A stretch of 64,000 nucleotides of DNA from Bacteroidaceae bacterium. GTDB taxonomy: Bacteria > Bacteroidota > Bacteroidia > Bacteroidales > Bacteroidaceae. Shown here in pieces: positions 17,987-27,371 of this stretch (position 1 is the stretch's first letter; the number at the start of each line of letters is the position of its first letter). Under the pieces are notes generated by a model that was given only the letters and a program-made list of their open reading frames with translations, did not search any database and was not told the DNA's origin. Both the position numbers and the translations under genes were made by a program. The DNA lies in contig JAEEZX010000031.1 of assembly GCA_016292045.1 (NCBI GenBank), positions 1 through 64,000 of the forward strand. Reading direction: 5' to 3'.

Positions 17987-19654
17987 TTACTGACGCTGCA
18001 GACGCAGCATCTGTGTGCAGTGTGAGGTGAGAGACAGACGGTGTGTCACGCATATCACTGTGTAGCGTGACCTCTCTGGTGTGTCACCCTTCTGGTTGTA
18101 CTTCATCAGGTTGGATATCAGCCGGGCTTCGGTATCTTCGTCAAGCGCTGAGGTGGCTTCGTCCAGCAGCAGTATGCATCCCTTGCGCAGCAGTGCGCGT
18201 GCTACGGCGATGCGCTGAGCCTGTCCCTCGCTGAGTCCCTGTCCGCCTTCTCCGCACAGTGTGTCCAGGCCCTCCGGACTCTCACTCACGAAATCAGCTT
18301 CTGCCAGTTGCAGTGCCTCCCACATCTCCTCTTCTGTGGCATCGGGGTCGCCCAGCATGAGATTGGTGCGCACACTGCCCGAGAGGAGCGAATTGCCTTG
18401 CGGCACGTAGACGAGATTGCAGCGTGTGCGCGGGGAGGCTTTCACACTCACATCTCCCTCGTAGAACTCCACGCGTCCCTCTGTGGGCGGCAGCAATGCC
18501 AGAATGAGGCGTATGAGCGTTGTCTTGCCCGCTCCCGTCTCGCCCAGCACGGCAGTGATGCTTCCAGGCGGGAAGTCGTAGGTGAGATGACGCAGTATCA
18601 TGCGGTAGTCCTCGTCGTAGGCATACGACACATCGTTGAAGCGTATTCCGCAGCCGTTACTGAACCGTATGGCCTCTCCCTGTTCCTCCTGCGGAAGTTT
18701 CTCTATTTCCATGAGCCGTTCTCCTGCCGTGAGTGAGGATATGAGGGCGGGAATGAAGCGTGTCATCTCCCGGAAAGGTCCTTGTATCTGTCCCACGAGC
18801 TGTATGAATGCCAGCATCATACCGTAAGTGATGAGGCCCTTGTCCAGTTGCCATGCACCCCACAGGAATGCCACCAGATAGCCGGTGCCGAATCCCAGAC
18901 TTATCAGGGCGTTCGATACGGACGAGAAACGTGTCTTATAGCGTATCTGCTCGCGCAGCGACTGCTGTGTCATGTCCAGCTTCTCCACCATGTCGTCTTC
19001 CTGCTCCATTGTCTTGAGCATCACACGGTTCTGTATGCTCTCCTGCATGATACTCTGTATCTCGCTGTCCGTCTTGCGTATGTCGCGTGTGATGGAGCGC
19101 ATGCGATGGACATAGAGGCGTGAGAGCAGACCGAAGAGGGGACTGATGCACACCAGCGCCACAGCCAGCCTCATGTCGTAGATACAGAGGAAACAGAAAG
19201 CACCCACCAGTCTGCAGCACACTATGATGAACTGCGGCAGCGTGTTTGATATCGTTGATGTCACATCGCGCACATCTCGGTCCAGCCTGTTCATCGTGTC
19301 TCCCGAATGCTGATGCTCGCGTCCCAGCCACACACTTCCCAGTATGGTCTGGAACATGCGCAGCTGTATCCTGTTCGTACTCTTCACTCCCAGTATGGCT
19401 GCAATCCAGCTGCGTGCAAACGACAGCGCTATCGATGCCAGCATCACGGAAACGAGTATCAGCGCACCCGTCGTGAGGCTTCTGTCCGTCTGGTGCGTTG
19501 CGGCGTCGATGCACAATTTTGTGGCCCAGATGAATGCGAGGTCGAGACCCACGCCGCATACTCCCGTCAGCGTGTTGACGATGGAGCGCATGCGTATGCC
19601 GCGACTGGTTTTCACAAACCAACGTAGTGTCTGTATGGTTGTTGCAGGACTCAT
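17987..19654 (-). CDS. ABC exporter, fused permease/ATPase
   Basis: The chosen start (19654, MSPATTIQTLRWF) gives 555 residues. An upstream extension is rejected because it crosses the promoter box at 19664-19671. About six transmembrane helices fill the first 300 residues. The ATPase domain has Walker A (GETGAGKTT), the signature LSEGQAQRIA, Walker B (CILLLDEATSALD) and the H-loop (CVTHR). It resembles MsbA-type half-transporters that work as homodimers. The substrate cannot be predicted. It is convergent with the GH127 gene and divergent from nadK. Confidence 0.92.
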   Translation of the reverse strand: MSPATTIQTLRWFVKTSRGIRMRSIVNTLTGVCGVGLDLAFIWATKLCIDAATHQTDRSLTTGALILVSVMLASIALSFARSWIAAILGVKSTNRIQLRMFQTILGSVWLGREHQHSGDTMNRLDRDVRDVTSTISNTLPQFIIVCCRLVGAFCFLCIYDMRLAVALVCISPLFGLLSRLYVHRMRSITRDIRKTDSEIQSIMQESIQNRVMLKTMEQEDDMVEKLDMTQQSLREQIRYKTRFSSVSNALISLGFGTGYLVAFLWGAWQLDKGLITYGMMLAFIQLVGQIQGPFREMTRFIPALISSLTAGERLMEIEKLPQEEQGEAIRFSNGCGIRFNDVSYAYDEDYRMILRHLTYDFPPGSITAVLGETGAGKTTLIRLILALLPPTEGRVEFYEGDVSVKASPRTRCNLVYVPQGNSLLSGSVRTNLMLGDPDATEEEMWEALQLAEADFVSESPEGLDTLCGEGGQGLSEGQAQRIAVARALLRKGCILLLDEATSALDEDTEARLISNLMKYNQKGDTPERSRYTVICVTHRLSLTSHCTQMLRLQRQ

Positions 19655-19663
19655 TTTCTCACA

Positions 19664-19671
19664 CAAAATTA
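19664..19671 (-). promoter_or_regulatory. -7 promoter box for the ABC exporter
   Basis: The minus strand reads TAATTTTG, matching TAnnTTTG, 9 bp before the chosen start codon. No clear -33 TTTG is seen. Confidence 0.45.
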
Positions 19672-19713
19672 AAAAAAAATAGAGAAATGTGCGGACGAAA
19701 TGATAAGTTTTTA

Positions 19714-19721
19714 TAACTTTG
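19714..19721 (+). promoter_or_regulatory. -7 promoter box for nadK
   Basis: TAACTTTG matches TAnnTTTG and lies 25 bp before the nadK ATG. The -33 element is not obvious. Confidence 0.5.
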
Positions 19722-19746
19722 TTGGTGAAAAGAGCGTATTTTATAT

Positions 19747-20619
19747 ATGAAAAGACCCCGAATCGCCTTATTTGGCAATGTATATCAGTCAAAGAAGTCC
19801 ACTTCTGTGAAGAAACTCCTTGCTCTGCTCGAAGAGCGCAAGGCGCATGTCTTCATCGACAGTGCTTTTTACAGTTTCCTCACGAAGAAAATCCGCATCG
19901 ACGTCCCCTGCGAGGGTCTCATCGAGGACGATGCCTTCGATGCCGATGTGGCCATCTCTATGGGTGGCGACGGCACGTTTCTTGAGACGGCGCGCCGCGT
20001 GGGCAGCCGCAACATACCCATCCTCGGTATCAACCTGGGTCATCTGGGTTTCCTTGCCGACTACAGTGCGGAGGAGATACCCCTTGCCGTTGATCAGATA
20101 TTCAGCGATGCGATGAACACCGAGGAGCGTTCCGTTCTCGAGGTGTCGGGCGGTGTGAAGGGTTATCCCTTTGCCCTCAACGAACTGGCTGTTCTCAAGG
20201 TAGACAGTGCCTCGATGATCAGTGTTCGCGTGGAAATCAACGGTGAGTATCTCACCACATACCAGGCCGACGGTCTCATTATCAACACTCCCACCGGATC
20301 CACGGGCTACGCTCTCTCCGTGGGTGGTCCCGTCATCACTCCCGGCAGCGATATCATCGGTCTCGTACCTGTCGCTCCCCACAGTCTCACAGCCCGTCCT
20401 CTCATGCTTCACGGCACAGCCGCGGTGACGCTTTCCGTCGAGAGCCGCGACCATCATTTCCTGCTTTCTGTCGACGGCAGGAGCGAGACCTGCGAAGACA
20501 GTGTCAAGATAGAGGTGCGCCGTGCTGCCTATCGTGTCAAGGTGGTGAAGCGCCCCGACGGTTCGTTCTATCGCACCCTGCGTGAGAAACTCCAGTGGAA
20601 TGTCAACTCTAAACTCTAA
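19747..20619 (+). CDS. nadK: NAD kinase
   Basis: This 290-residue enzyme phosphorylates NAD to NADP. It has the GGDGT motif (SMGGDGTFLETARR) and the second conserved block NTPTGSTGYALSVGGPVI. The start MKRPRIALFGN lies just after a promoter box. Its last codons (AACTCTAAACTCTAA) already belong to a 7-bp tandem repeat that continues into the spacer, so the final residues have been shaped by repeat expansion. Confidence 0.96.
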   Translation: MKRPRIALFGNVYQSKKSTSVKKLLALLEERKAHVFIDSAFYSFLTKKIRIDVPCEGLIEDDAFDADVAISMGGDGTFLETARRVGSRNIPILGINLGHLGFLADYSAEEIPLAVDQIFSDAMNTEERSVLEVSGGVKGYPFALNELAVLKVDSASMISVRVEINGEYLTTYQADGLIINTPTGSTGYALSVGGPVITPGSDIIGLVPVAPHSLTARPLMLHGTAAVTLSVESRDHHFLLSVDGRSETCEDSVKIEVRRAAYRVKVVKRPDGSFYRTLREKLQWNVNSKL

Positions 20620-20645
20620 ACTCTAAACCCTAAACTCTAAACTAT
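20603..20645. repeat. 7-bp tandem repeat (CTAAACT units)
   Basis: About five to six near-perfect CTAAACT units run from the last codons of nadK to just before the ATG at 20648. Confidence 0.85.
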
Positions 20646-20647
20646 AC

Positions 20648-21238
20648 ATGATTTACATTTTTCTAGCCGAAGGTTTCGAAGAGATAGAAGCCCTTGCTCC
20701 GTTGGACATCCTGCGCCGTGCAGGTGTTGAGGTTAAGACCGTTTCCATTACGGACGATTACATTGTTACGGGTGCTCACGGTATTCCCGTGATGGCCGAC
20801 ACCACGATTTTCCAGACCACCGACAGTGTGCCGGGCGGATGGAACGACGAGCAGCGTCTCGGTGAGTGCGACATGATTGTGCTGCCAGGCGGTCTGCCCG
20901 GTTCCACCAATCTCGATGCCTGCCAGCGTCTCAAGGATATGATTCGTATCCACTACGAGGCAGGCAAACCCCTTGCTGCCATCTGTGCGGCTCCCCAGGT
21001 CTACGGCCATATGGGTATCCTCTCCGGTAAGCGTGTGACATGCTATCCCGGTGTGGAGACGCAGCTCACCGGTGCCAACTACACAGGTGCCCTCGTGGAG
21101 GAGGACGGACAGTTCATCACGGGTTGCGGTCCTGCCGCAGCTATGGAGTTCGGCTATCGTCTTGCAGCCCGTTTTGTAGATGAGGCCACAGTTGAAGCTC
21201 TGCGTGAAGGAATGAGGTATAATCAGCTGGTTAATTGA
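20648..21238 (+). CDS. DJ-1/PfpI family protein
   Basis: The 196-residue protein begins MIYIFLAEGFEEIEALAPLD, with the conserved glutamate of the DJ-1 superfamily. It has the nucleophile-elbow cysteine in LAAICAAPQVYG (about residue 117). DJ-1-like proteins include glyoxalases/deglycases and oxidative-stress proteins; which applies here is not determinable. It lies between two 7-bp repeat tracts. Its final codons (AATTGA) start the second tract. Confidence 0.9.
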   Translation: MIYIFLAEGFEEIEALAPLDILRRAGVEVKTVSITDDYIVTGAHGIPVMADTTIFQTTDSVPGGWNDEQRLGECDMIVLPGGLPGSTNLDACQRLKDMIRIHYEAGKPLAAICAAPQVYGHMGILSGKRVTCYPGVETQLTGANYTGALVEEDGQFITGCGPAAAMEFGYRLAARFVDEATVEALREGMRYNQLVN

Positions 21239-21379
21239 TAATTGATAATTGATAATTGACAATTGACAATTAGTCTCTAACCTCTAACCTTTAACCTCTA
21301 ACCTCTAACCTTTAACCTCTAACCTCTAACCTATAACCTATAACCTCTAACCTCTAACCTATAACCTCTCAACTCTCAA
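21233..21379. repeat. Compound 7-bp tandem repeat between the PfpI gene and recG
   Basis: Five GA[TC]AATT-type units are followed by roughly seventeen CTAACCT-type units with variants CTAACCT, TTAACCT and ATAACCT. The tract fills the whole intergenic space and abuts the recG reading frame. It contains no ATG. Confidence 0.9.
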
Positions 21380-23457
21380 CAGAACTGACTTACCTTCCCG
21401 GCATCGGTCCTAAACGCAGTGCTTTGCTGGAGAAGGAACTGGGTCTGCGGACCTGGGAGGATCTCCTGTATCATTTCCCGTTCCGCCATATCGACCGCAC
21501 ACATCTCTACCGCATTTCGGAGGTGCTGCCCGATATGCCCTATGTGCAGTTGAAGGGTCAGTTCGTCAGTATGGAGACCGTCGGCACGGGTCGCAAGAAA
21601 CGCCTTGTTGGTCACTTCACCGACGGTTACGGATGGCTCGACTGCGTGTGGTTCAACGGCGTGCAGTATCTCGTGCGCTCCATCAAGCTCCACCACGACT
21701 ACATCCTCTTCGGCAAGCCCGGCACGTTCAACAACCGCGTCAACCTGATGCACCCCGATGTCGACGAGGCCGACAATCTGATGCTGAGCCGCATGGCGAT
21801 GCAGCCCTACTACAACACCACGGAGCGCATGAAGAAGTCTGGTATGACTTCGCGCACCCTTGAGAACTTCACCAGCACGCTCCTGCAACGCCTCACCATC
21901 CCTATTCCCGAGACGCTGCCCGACTATCTGCGCCAGCGACTGGGACTCATCGACCGCGACAGTGCGATGCGCTGGATGCACTATCCGCAGACAGCCCGCC
22001 AGCTCTCCGATGCCACCTACCGTCAGAAGTTCGAGGAACTCTTCTTCATACAGCTTTCCATCCTGCGCTACAGCCGCGACCGTCAGAAGCGCGTCCACGG
22101 GCTGCCTTGTCCGCGGGTAGGGGAGATGTTCCACCGTTTCTACCGCGAGCGTCTGCCCTTCGAGCTCACCGGTGCGCAGAAGCGTGTCATCCGTGAGATG
22201 CACGAGGATATGGCCTCCGGACGTCAGATGAACCGTCTGGTGCAGGGCGATGTGGGCAGCGGCAAGACGATGGTGGCACTCATGGTGATGCTCCTCGCTG
22301 TGGACAACGGTTATCAGGCCTGTCTCATGGCTCCCACCGAGATACTTGCCGAGCAGCATCTTGCCACGCTCACCCAGCAGTTGGGCGACCTCCCCCTGCG
22401 TGTCGAACTGCTTACAGGCACCGTCAAGGGCAAGCGGCGCAAGGAGATTCTGGAGGGCCTTGCAGACGGTTCCGTGAATATCCTCATCGGCACGCATGCC
22501 GTCATCGAGGACAAGGTGCAGTTTCGCAATCTCGGGCTTGCTGTCATCGACGAGCAGCACCGCTTCGGAGTGGCGCAGCGTGCCCGCCTGTGGGATAAGA
22601 ACGTGGCAGCGCCGCATGTCATGGTGATGACGGCCACTCCCATACCGCGCACCCTTGCTATGACGCTCTACGGCGACCTCGATGTCTCTGTCATCGACGA
22701 ACTGCCTCCAGGGCGTAAACCCATCACCACGAAGCATTTCTACGACCAGCGCCCCGAACTCCTCTACGAGGGTATGGATGCAGAGATAAAGAAGGGCCAC
22801 CAGTGCTATGTGGTGTATCCTCTGGTGAAGGAGAGCGAGAAGATAGACCTGAAGAACGTGCAGGAGGGCTACCGCCATCTTCAGGAGGTTTTTCCCCACT
22901 ACCGCCTCTCGATGGTGCACGGTCAGATGAAACCGGCTGAGAAGGATGCCGAGATGCAGAAGTTCGTGCGCGGAGAGACGCAGATACTCGTTGCCACTAC
23001 GGTTATTGAGGTGGGTGTCAATGTGCCCAACGCCTCCGTCATGGTGATTCAGGATGCCCAGCGTTTCGGCCTCTCACAGTTGCACCAGTTGCGAGGTCGT
23101 GTGGGACGTGGTGCGGAGCAGAGCTACTGCCTTCTGGTGACGAGCTACGAACTCTCCGGCGACACCCGCAAGCGCATCCAGATAATGTGCGACACCACAA
23201 ACGGTTTTGAGATTGCGGAGGCCGACCTCAAGCTGCGCGGTCCCGGCGACCTTGAGGGCACGCAGCAGAGCGGTATGGCTTTCGACCTCCATGTGGCCAA
23301 TCTTGCCCGCGACGGCATCATCGTCCAGCAGGCCAGGGATATGGCTACGATGATTCTCGACGACGACCCGCTGCTCTCTAAGCCGGAGAATCAGGTCCTG
23401 GTGCAGCGCATGCATGAAACCCGCGGCAACCGCCTCGACTGGTCGAATATTTCGTGA
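21358..23457 (+). CDS. recG: ATP-dependent DNA helicase RecG (start codon unclear)
   Basis: RecG remodels stalled forks and Holliday junctions. The open frame starts after a stop at 21355-21357. The family N-terminus is visible from 21382 (ELTYLPGIGPKRSALLEKEL), but no ATG, GTG or TTG precedes it. The first standard candidate, a TTG at 21424, would remove this conserved segment. An ATA at 21361 or a CTG at 21385 are the only near-cognate choices. The rest is intact: wedge/OB domain, Walker A (GDVGSGKT), DEQH box (VIDEQHRFGV), and the C-terminal helicase motif with QLHQLRGRVGRG. The repeat tract abuts the gene, so expansion may have erased the start, or there may be a sequence error. Confidence 0.88.
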   Translation, partial: PITSQLSTELTYLPGIGPKRSALLEKELGLRTWEDLLYHFPFRHIDRTHLYRISEVLPDMPYVQLKGQFVSMETVGTGRKKRLVGHFTDGYGWLDCVWFNGVQYLVRSIKLHHDYILFGKPGTFNNRVNLMHPDVDEADNLMLSRMAMQPYYNTTERMKKSGMTSRTLENFTSTLLQRLTIPIPETLPDYLRQRLGLIDRDSAMRWMHYPQTARQLSDATYRQKFEELFFIQLSILRYSRDRQKRVHGLPCPRVGEMFHRFYRERLPFELTGAQKRVIREMHEDMASGRQMNRLVQGDVGSGKTMVALMVMLLAVDNGYQACLMAPTEILAEQHLATLTQQLGDLPLRVELLTGTVKGKRRKEILEGLADGSVNILIGTHAVIEDKVQFRNLGLAVIDEQHRFGVAQRARLWDKNVAAPHVMVMTATPIPRTLAMTLYGDLDVSVIDELPPGRKPITTKHFYDQRPELLYEGMDAEIKKGHQCYVVYPLVKESEKIDLKNVQEGYRHLQEVFPHYRLSMVHGQMKPAEKDAEMQKFVRGETQILVATTVIEVGVNVPNASVMVIQDAQRFGLSQLHQLRGRVGRGAEQSYCLLVTSYELSGDTRKRIQIMCDTTNGFEIAEADLKLRGPGDLEGTQQSGMAFDLHVANLARDGIIVQQARDMATMILDDDPLLSKPENQVLVQRMHETRGNRLDWSNIS

Positions 23458-23482
23458 CCGGCAGAGCAGATATTTTTTCGGC

Positions 23483-24790
23483 TTATATATCCAGATTGAT
23501 AGGCGGGAGGGTGTCTTCGGTGATATCCTGCAGCGGAGGGTCACAGCCGGCAAGCCTCGTGACGAATGCCAGCTCGTTGTAATGACGCACTAAGCAGTCC
23601 ATATCTCCGTCCAGATATGAACGCAGTATCTTCATGTAGGGAATCTCTACGGCTTGTATGTCGACATTTAATTCCACAAACGATATGAGCATCAATTGCA
23701 GATTCTCATCATTGAGTTTTTCGCAGATATTCACAAGTTTCTGGTCATCATCTAGATTAGCTAGAAATTCGTCGTTGATGCGTTCGTCGACATCTTTCAC
23801 CGACAGTATACGCCTGAATTCGTCTTTTCTCAGTTGTATCAGTGTGGATATTGTAAAATACGGGAATATTTTCATTGTATCCAGACTTGGCATTTCCTTC
23901 TTCTTTATCTTATATTTCTTGCAAACCTTATCGTATGATGATTTGAAATTCACGATGCATTGTATCAACTCTCTGGTAATATCCGGCAAATTTCCCGGGT
24001 CTGCCTTGTAAAGTTGCTTTACCAGTTCGGTGTTCTGCGTCACGGGTGCATACAGTTGCTCCAGAAGGCTCTCCTGCAAATCCACGTTTTTTTCCTGGTC
24101 GTTGTCCGCTGTGCAGAATGAATAATAGAGGTCTGCATAGAGTGTGTCACGTTCGTTGAGGATATCGTCCGTAGCCTCCTCTGTGTTGTATTCCGGATAT
24201 ATTTCCGTGACAAAGCTACGAAGCTTTCCCAGCACTCCGTAGTTTCTCGCAGCCCTTTCTTTGTCTATCAGTACTCTGAACATGTCCATTTTCCTCTGGG
24301 CAGCCGGTCCGTTTTGCTGCAATGTCACGGAGATGTCGTTGGCAAAATCCCTCGTTCCGAATTCGTACTCGCGTTTCAGCATCTCTGCCACTTCCTCACA
24401 GCCTCCTTCGAAGGCTTTCATGCGGTAGTAGGAGGCGAGCGCACGGTTGCTCTTCACGTAAGTTCCTTCGTCAAACATCTCGGCCAGACGCATGAAGGCA
24501 AGAGGTGCTTTGGCATGTCTGATTGCCCTGCGGATATAGTCGTAGGCAAGTTTGCCTTGCTGCGGGTCGCCAAAGTATCTGCAGTGCATGATGAAGTTGG
24601 CGTAGTCCTCGCCGCTCTGTGCAGCGGCTTCAATCCTCTTCCAGAAATCCCCGGGCATCTTCTCTGCCAGAGAGCAGTCTGCGTAGAACATCCGGCACAG
24701 CTTATCTTGTGCCTGCCAGTCCCCGTTCTCTGCAGACGGGAGATACTGCATTGCTGCGTCCATGTTTTTCATCTGTTCGGTATTATTCAT
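23483..24790 (-). CDS. Sel1/TPR-like helical repeat protein of unknown function
   Basis: The start at 24790 (MNNTEQMKNMDAAMQ) gives 435 residues; an in-frame ATG 15 bp upstream lies inside the promoter box. The N-terminal ~180 residues show Sel1-like alpha-helical repeats (for example YDYIRRAIRHAKAPLAFMRL and ALASYYRMKAFEGG). The rest is helical and rich in charged residues, without known motifs or signal peptide, so it is probably cytoplasmic. It diverges from the AAA+ operon with about 130 bp between, which suggests a link. It converges with recG. Confidence 0.65.
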   Translation of the reverse strand: MNNTEQMKNMDAAMQYLPSAENGDWQAQDKLCRMFYADCSLAEKMPGDFWKRIEAAAQSGEDYANFIMHCRYFGDPQQGKLAYDYIRRAIRHAKAPLAFMRLAEMFDEGTYVKSNRALASYYRMKAFEGGCEEVAEMLKREYEFGTRDFANDISVTLQQNGPAAQRKMDMFRVLIDKERAARNYGVLGKLRSFVTEIYPEYNTEEATDDILNERDTLYADLYYSFCTADNDQEKNVDLQESLLEQLYAPVTQNTELVKQLYKADPGNLPDITRELIQCIVNFKSSYDKVCKKYKIKKKEMPSLDTMKIFPYFTISTLIQLRKDEFRRILSVKDVDERINDEFLANLDDDQKLVNICEKLNDENLQLMLISFVELNVDIQAVEIPYMKILRSYLDGDMDCLVRHYNELAFVTRLAGCDPPLQDITEDTLPPINLDI

Positions 24791-24794
24791 GCTG

Positions 24795-24802
24795 CAAAAA
24801 TA
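24795..24802 (-). promoter_or_regulatory. -7 promoter box for the Sel1-like gene
   Basis: The minus strand reads TATTTTTG (TAnnTTTG), only 4 bp before the ATG at 24790, implying a leaderless or near-leaderless transcript. No -33 TTTG at normal spacing. Confidence 0.45.
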
Positions 24803-24865
24803 CATATTTTCTCCGATATTATGCTATTTAAGGGTAAAAAACAACGGCATTACCGAAATTATTAT

Positions 24866-24873
24866 TAATTTTG
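24866..24873 (+). promoter_or_regulatory. -7 promoter box for the AAA+/zinc-ribbon/patatin operon
   Basis: TAATTTTG matches TAnnTTTG and lies 44 bp before the ATG at 24918. The -33 element is not clear. Confidence 0.5.
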
Positions 24874-24917
24874 TGGCGAGATAACTGCATATCGGAACGA
24901 CACAAAACCTCAATACC

Positions 24918-27362
24918 ATGGATCTGAGCATTTATGCACCTGATGATTTCAAAGAGCACCTTAAGGTCTTGGACGACAAGGTCAAATTCAGCAAGGCCCG
25001 GCGCGACAACGGTCTGGACTCCGGTTCCTGCCGGCAGCACTATGTATTGACGGGCAACGAAGGGGTGGGGAAGAGCGATGCTGCTAGGGAGATATACCAA
25101 CGTCTCTCCGAGATTTCGGGCATAGATGACTATGAGGAAAGTGATGCCGCTTCCCTGTTCGAACCCGTGACGGGATTCAATATGTCCAATTTGAGTCAAA
25201 AAAATACCCTGATTCACATAAAGAATGCGGAGCAGCTCAGCATGCGGGGCAACAACGCCACGAAAAACGGTATCGAGGATTTGTGCGACGCGATGTCACG
25301 CATGAAAAACTGTATCGTCGTGCTCTCTGGAAGGCGCTCTGCGCTTCTGGGACTCGTTCGCGGCAATGAAAAGGCAAAGGCGCTGTTCTCTTTTGTATTC
25401 CATTTCGACGACCTCGTTCCCGATGTGCTGTGTCAGTACATGCAGGAGTATGCCAACGAGAAGAACTATCTTTTCGACCCCTCTGCCGAGGATGCCCTTA
25501 AGAGTTATATCGGAGCTGCTTACAAACAGCGGGGCATGAGCTTCAGGAACAAGTATTTCCTTCAGGAGGTGTTCGACAATGAGATTGTTCCGAGGATGTC
25601 GGCGAGAATCGTCGGGCAGGATAAGCCTGTTGAGGATGCCGACCTCTGCGTCATCATGCCGGAAGACCTTCCCGAGGTGAAGGTGCCGGACACGGAGGAA
25701 GCCATCCGCAAGTTGGAGGCTCTCGTGGGTCTGGATGATGTCAAGAAGCAGATTCTCGACCACACCGCTCTCGTCAAGCTCAACAGTCTGAGGGCAAGCA
25801 AGGGGCTCTACAACAGGATGCCGCCAATGCACATGGTGTTCACCGGTAATCCCGGTACGGGCAAGACGACGATAGCCAAGCACATCGGAGAGATATACCA
25901 CAGCATCGGTGTGCTGTCCTCCGGCCATGTTGTTGAGACGGAGCGCTCCAAACTCATAGGCGAGTTCATCGGTTCAGCGGAGAAGAACGCCATGGATGCC
26001 ATACGTAGCGCCAGCGGAGGTGTGCTCTTCATCGATGAGGCCTACAGCCTGTTCGTGAGGGACAATGAGAGGGACTACGGTATGAGGGTCATCGAGACGC
26101 TGCTCACTCAACTCAGTTCCGACGACACCGACATGATAGTCATCCTGGCGGGCTACACCAGCGAGATGAAGAGCATGCTGGAGGCCAATCCCGGCATGAA
26201 GAGCCGATTCCCCTACATCTTCCATTTCTCCGACTACACCCCCGACCAGCTGATACAGATAGGGAAAAAGGTTCTTGAGCAGGAGCACTACACCCTCACT
26301 CCCGAGGCAGAGAAGAAACTGGCGAAATACGTCATTTACGAATGCGACCACAAGGATAAGCACTTCGGCAACGGCCGTTTCATCACCCGCCTTATCACCT
26401 CGCGCATCATACCGTCTCTGAGCCGTCGTCTGCTCACCAAACCCTCGGGGGATATCACTGTTGAGGAGATGAGCACCATTGAGGCCTGCGACATTCCGGA
26501 AGTGGCTCCGCACGGGTATCAGCTGAAGGATGTGGATGAAACGGTGCTTTCCGAAGCTCTCGACAGCCTTGACAAACTCATCGGCCTCCAGAATGCCAAG
26601 CATGCCATGCACGACTTCGCGGCAATATCGCGCCTCCGTCATCAACAGGGCACCCTGAAGGTCACTCCGCAGAGCCTCTGCTGGGATTTCGTGGGCAAGA
26701 CGGGTACGGGCAAGAGTACCGTGGCAGAGATTCTCGGTAAGATACTGCAGGGACTCGGCATCCTCTCGCGTGGGCACATCGTCAGCGTCAATGCCGACGA
26801 ACTGACCGGTGAGGACTGCTACGGCGTGTTGAGCCGTGCCGTCAAGGATGCAGAGAACGGACTCCTCTTCTTGGACATGGATTCGCCCAACGACAAGAAC
26901 ATAGCCATACGACACCTCAGGATGTGGGTTCTCAACAGGCTACGTGAGACGGAGCAGACCACAGCCGTTGTCATCGGACAGATAAAGGCGTCGGAGGACA
27001 TGATTGTGCAGAACCTTGCCGACAACGGCATAGCCTCGTACAGCAATTCCATCGTCTTCAACGATTTCACTCCCGACGAACTCTCCGACATCCTCGCCAC
27101 ACTCTTGCACAGGGAGTATACGCTCGATATCAGTCCCGATGCGAAGGACTGGATGAAGAACTATATCGGGAGCATCAAGGCGAGCGAGAGCAAGGAGTCG
27201 CCTGTCAACGCACGCACGGTGTCGCATCTGGCGCAGACCATTGCCCACATCGCCCAGTTGCGCATAGCCCGCTCCGCCGGCGACAGCTGCGTCTGCCTCG
27301 ACGATGTCGACCACTTCAAGTGGAGCGGCAAAGTACAGGGCAAAGTGGGCTTTATACGATAG
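24918..27362 (+). CDS. Multi-module AAA+ ATPase, CbxX/CfqX (SpoVK/EccA-like)
   Basis: The 814-residue protein appears to hold three P-loop modules. The first is short, with Walker A GNEGVGKS at residues 46-53. The central CbxX/CfqX-type module has Walker A GNPGTGKTT near 310 and Walker B LFIDEAYSLF near 368. The third has Walker A GKTGTGKST near 592, but its Walker B reads LFLDMDSPND, lacking the catalytic glutamate, so this module may bind but not hydrolyse ATP. Relatives act as Rubisco activases or as type VII secretion ATPases; no such partners are nearby. It leads an operon with a zinc-ribbon protein (9 bp on) and a patatin. Role unknown, likely protein remodelling. Confidence 0.85.
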   Translation: MDLSIYAPDDFKEHLKVLDDKVKFSKARRDNGLDSGSCRQHYVLTGNEGVGKSDAAREIYQRLSEISGIDDYEESDAASLFEPVTGFNMSNLSQKNTLIHIKNAEQLSMRGNNATKNGIEDLCDAMSRMKNCIVVLSGRRSALLGLVRGNEKAKALFSFVFHFDDLVPDVLCQYMQEYANEKNYLFDPSAEDALKSYIGAAYKQRGMSFRNKYFLQEVFDNEIVPRMSARIVGQDKPVEDADLCVIMPEDLPEVKVPDTEEAIRKLEALVGLDDVKKQILDHTALVKLNSLRASKGLYNRMPPMHMVFTGNPGTGKTTIAKHIGEIYHSIGVLSSGHVVETERSKLIGEFIGSAEKNAMDAIRSASGGVLFIDEAYSLFVRDNERDYGMRVIETLLTQLSSDDTDMIVILAGYTSEMKSMLEANPGMKSRFPYIFHFSDYTPDQLIQIGKKVLEQEHYTLTPEAEKKLAKYVIYECDHKDKHFGNGRFITRLITSRIIPSLSRRLLTKPSGDITVEEMSTIEACDIPEVAPHGYQLKDVDETVLSEALDSLDKLIGLQNAKHAMHDFAAISRLRHQQGTLKVTPQSLCWDFVGKTGTGKSTVAEILGKILQGLGILSRGHIVSVNADELTGEDCYGVLSRAVKDAENGLLFLDMDSPNDKNIAIRHLRMWVLNRLRETEQTTAVVIGQIKASEDMIVQNLADNGIASYSNSIVFNDFTPDELSDILATLLHREYTLDISPDAKDWMKNYIGSIKASESKESPVNARTVSHLAQTIAHIAQLRIARSAGDSCVCLDDVDHFKWSGKVQGKVGFIR

Positions 27363-27371
27363 TAAAAAAAC

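Noticed and set aside
21233-21379. CRISPR-like array or telomere-like repeat
   Set aside because: Units are 7 bp, contiguous and without spacers; no cas genes nearby. It is a simple tandem repeat.
21376-22920. Antisense frame of 514 codons opposite recG
   Set aside because: It is a shadow of recG; composition is unlike a folded protein.
24918-27362. Type VII secretion ATPase EccA
   Set aside because: The CbxX-like domain is shared, but no ESX substrate, EccB/C/D/E or mycosin gene is present.
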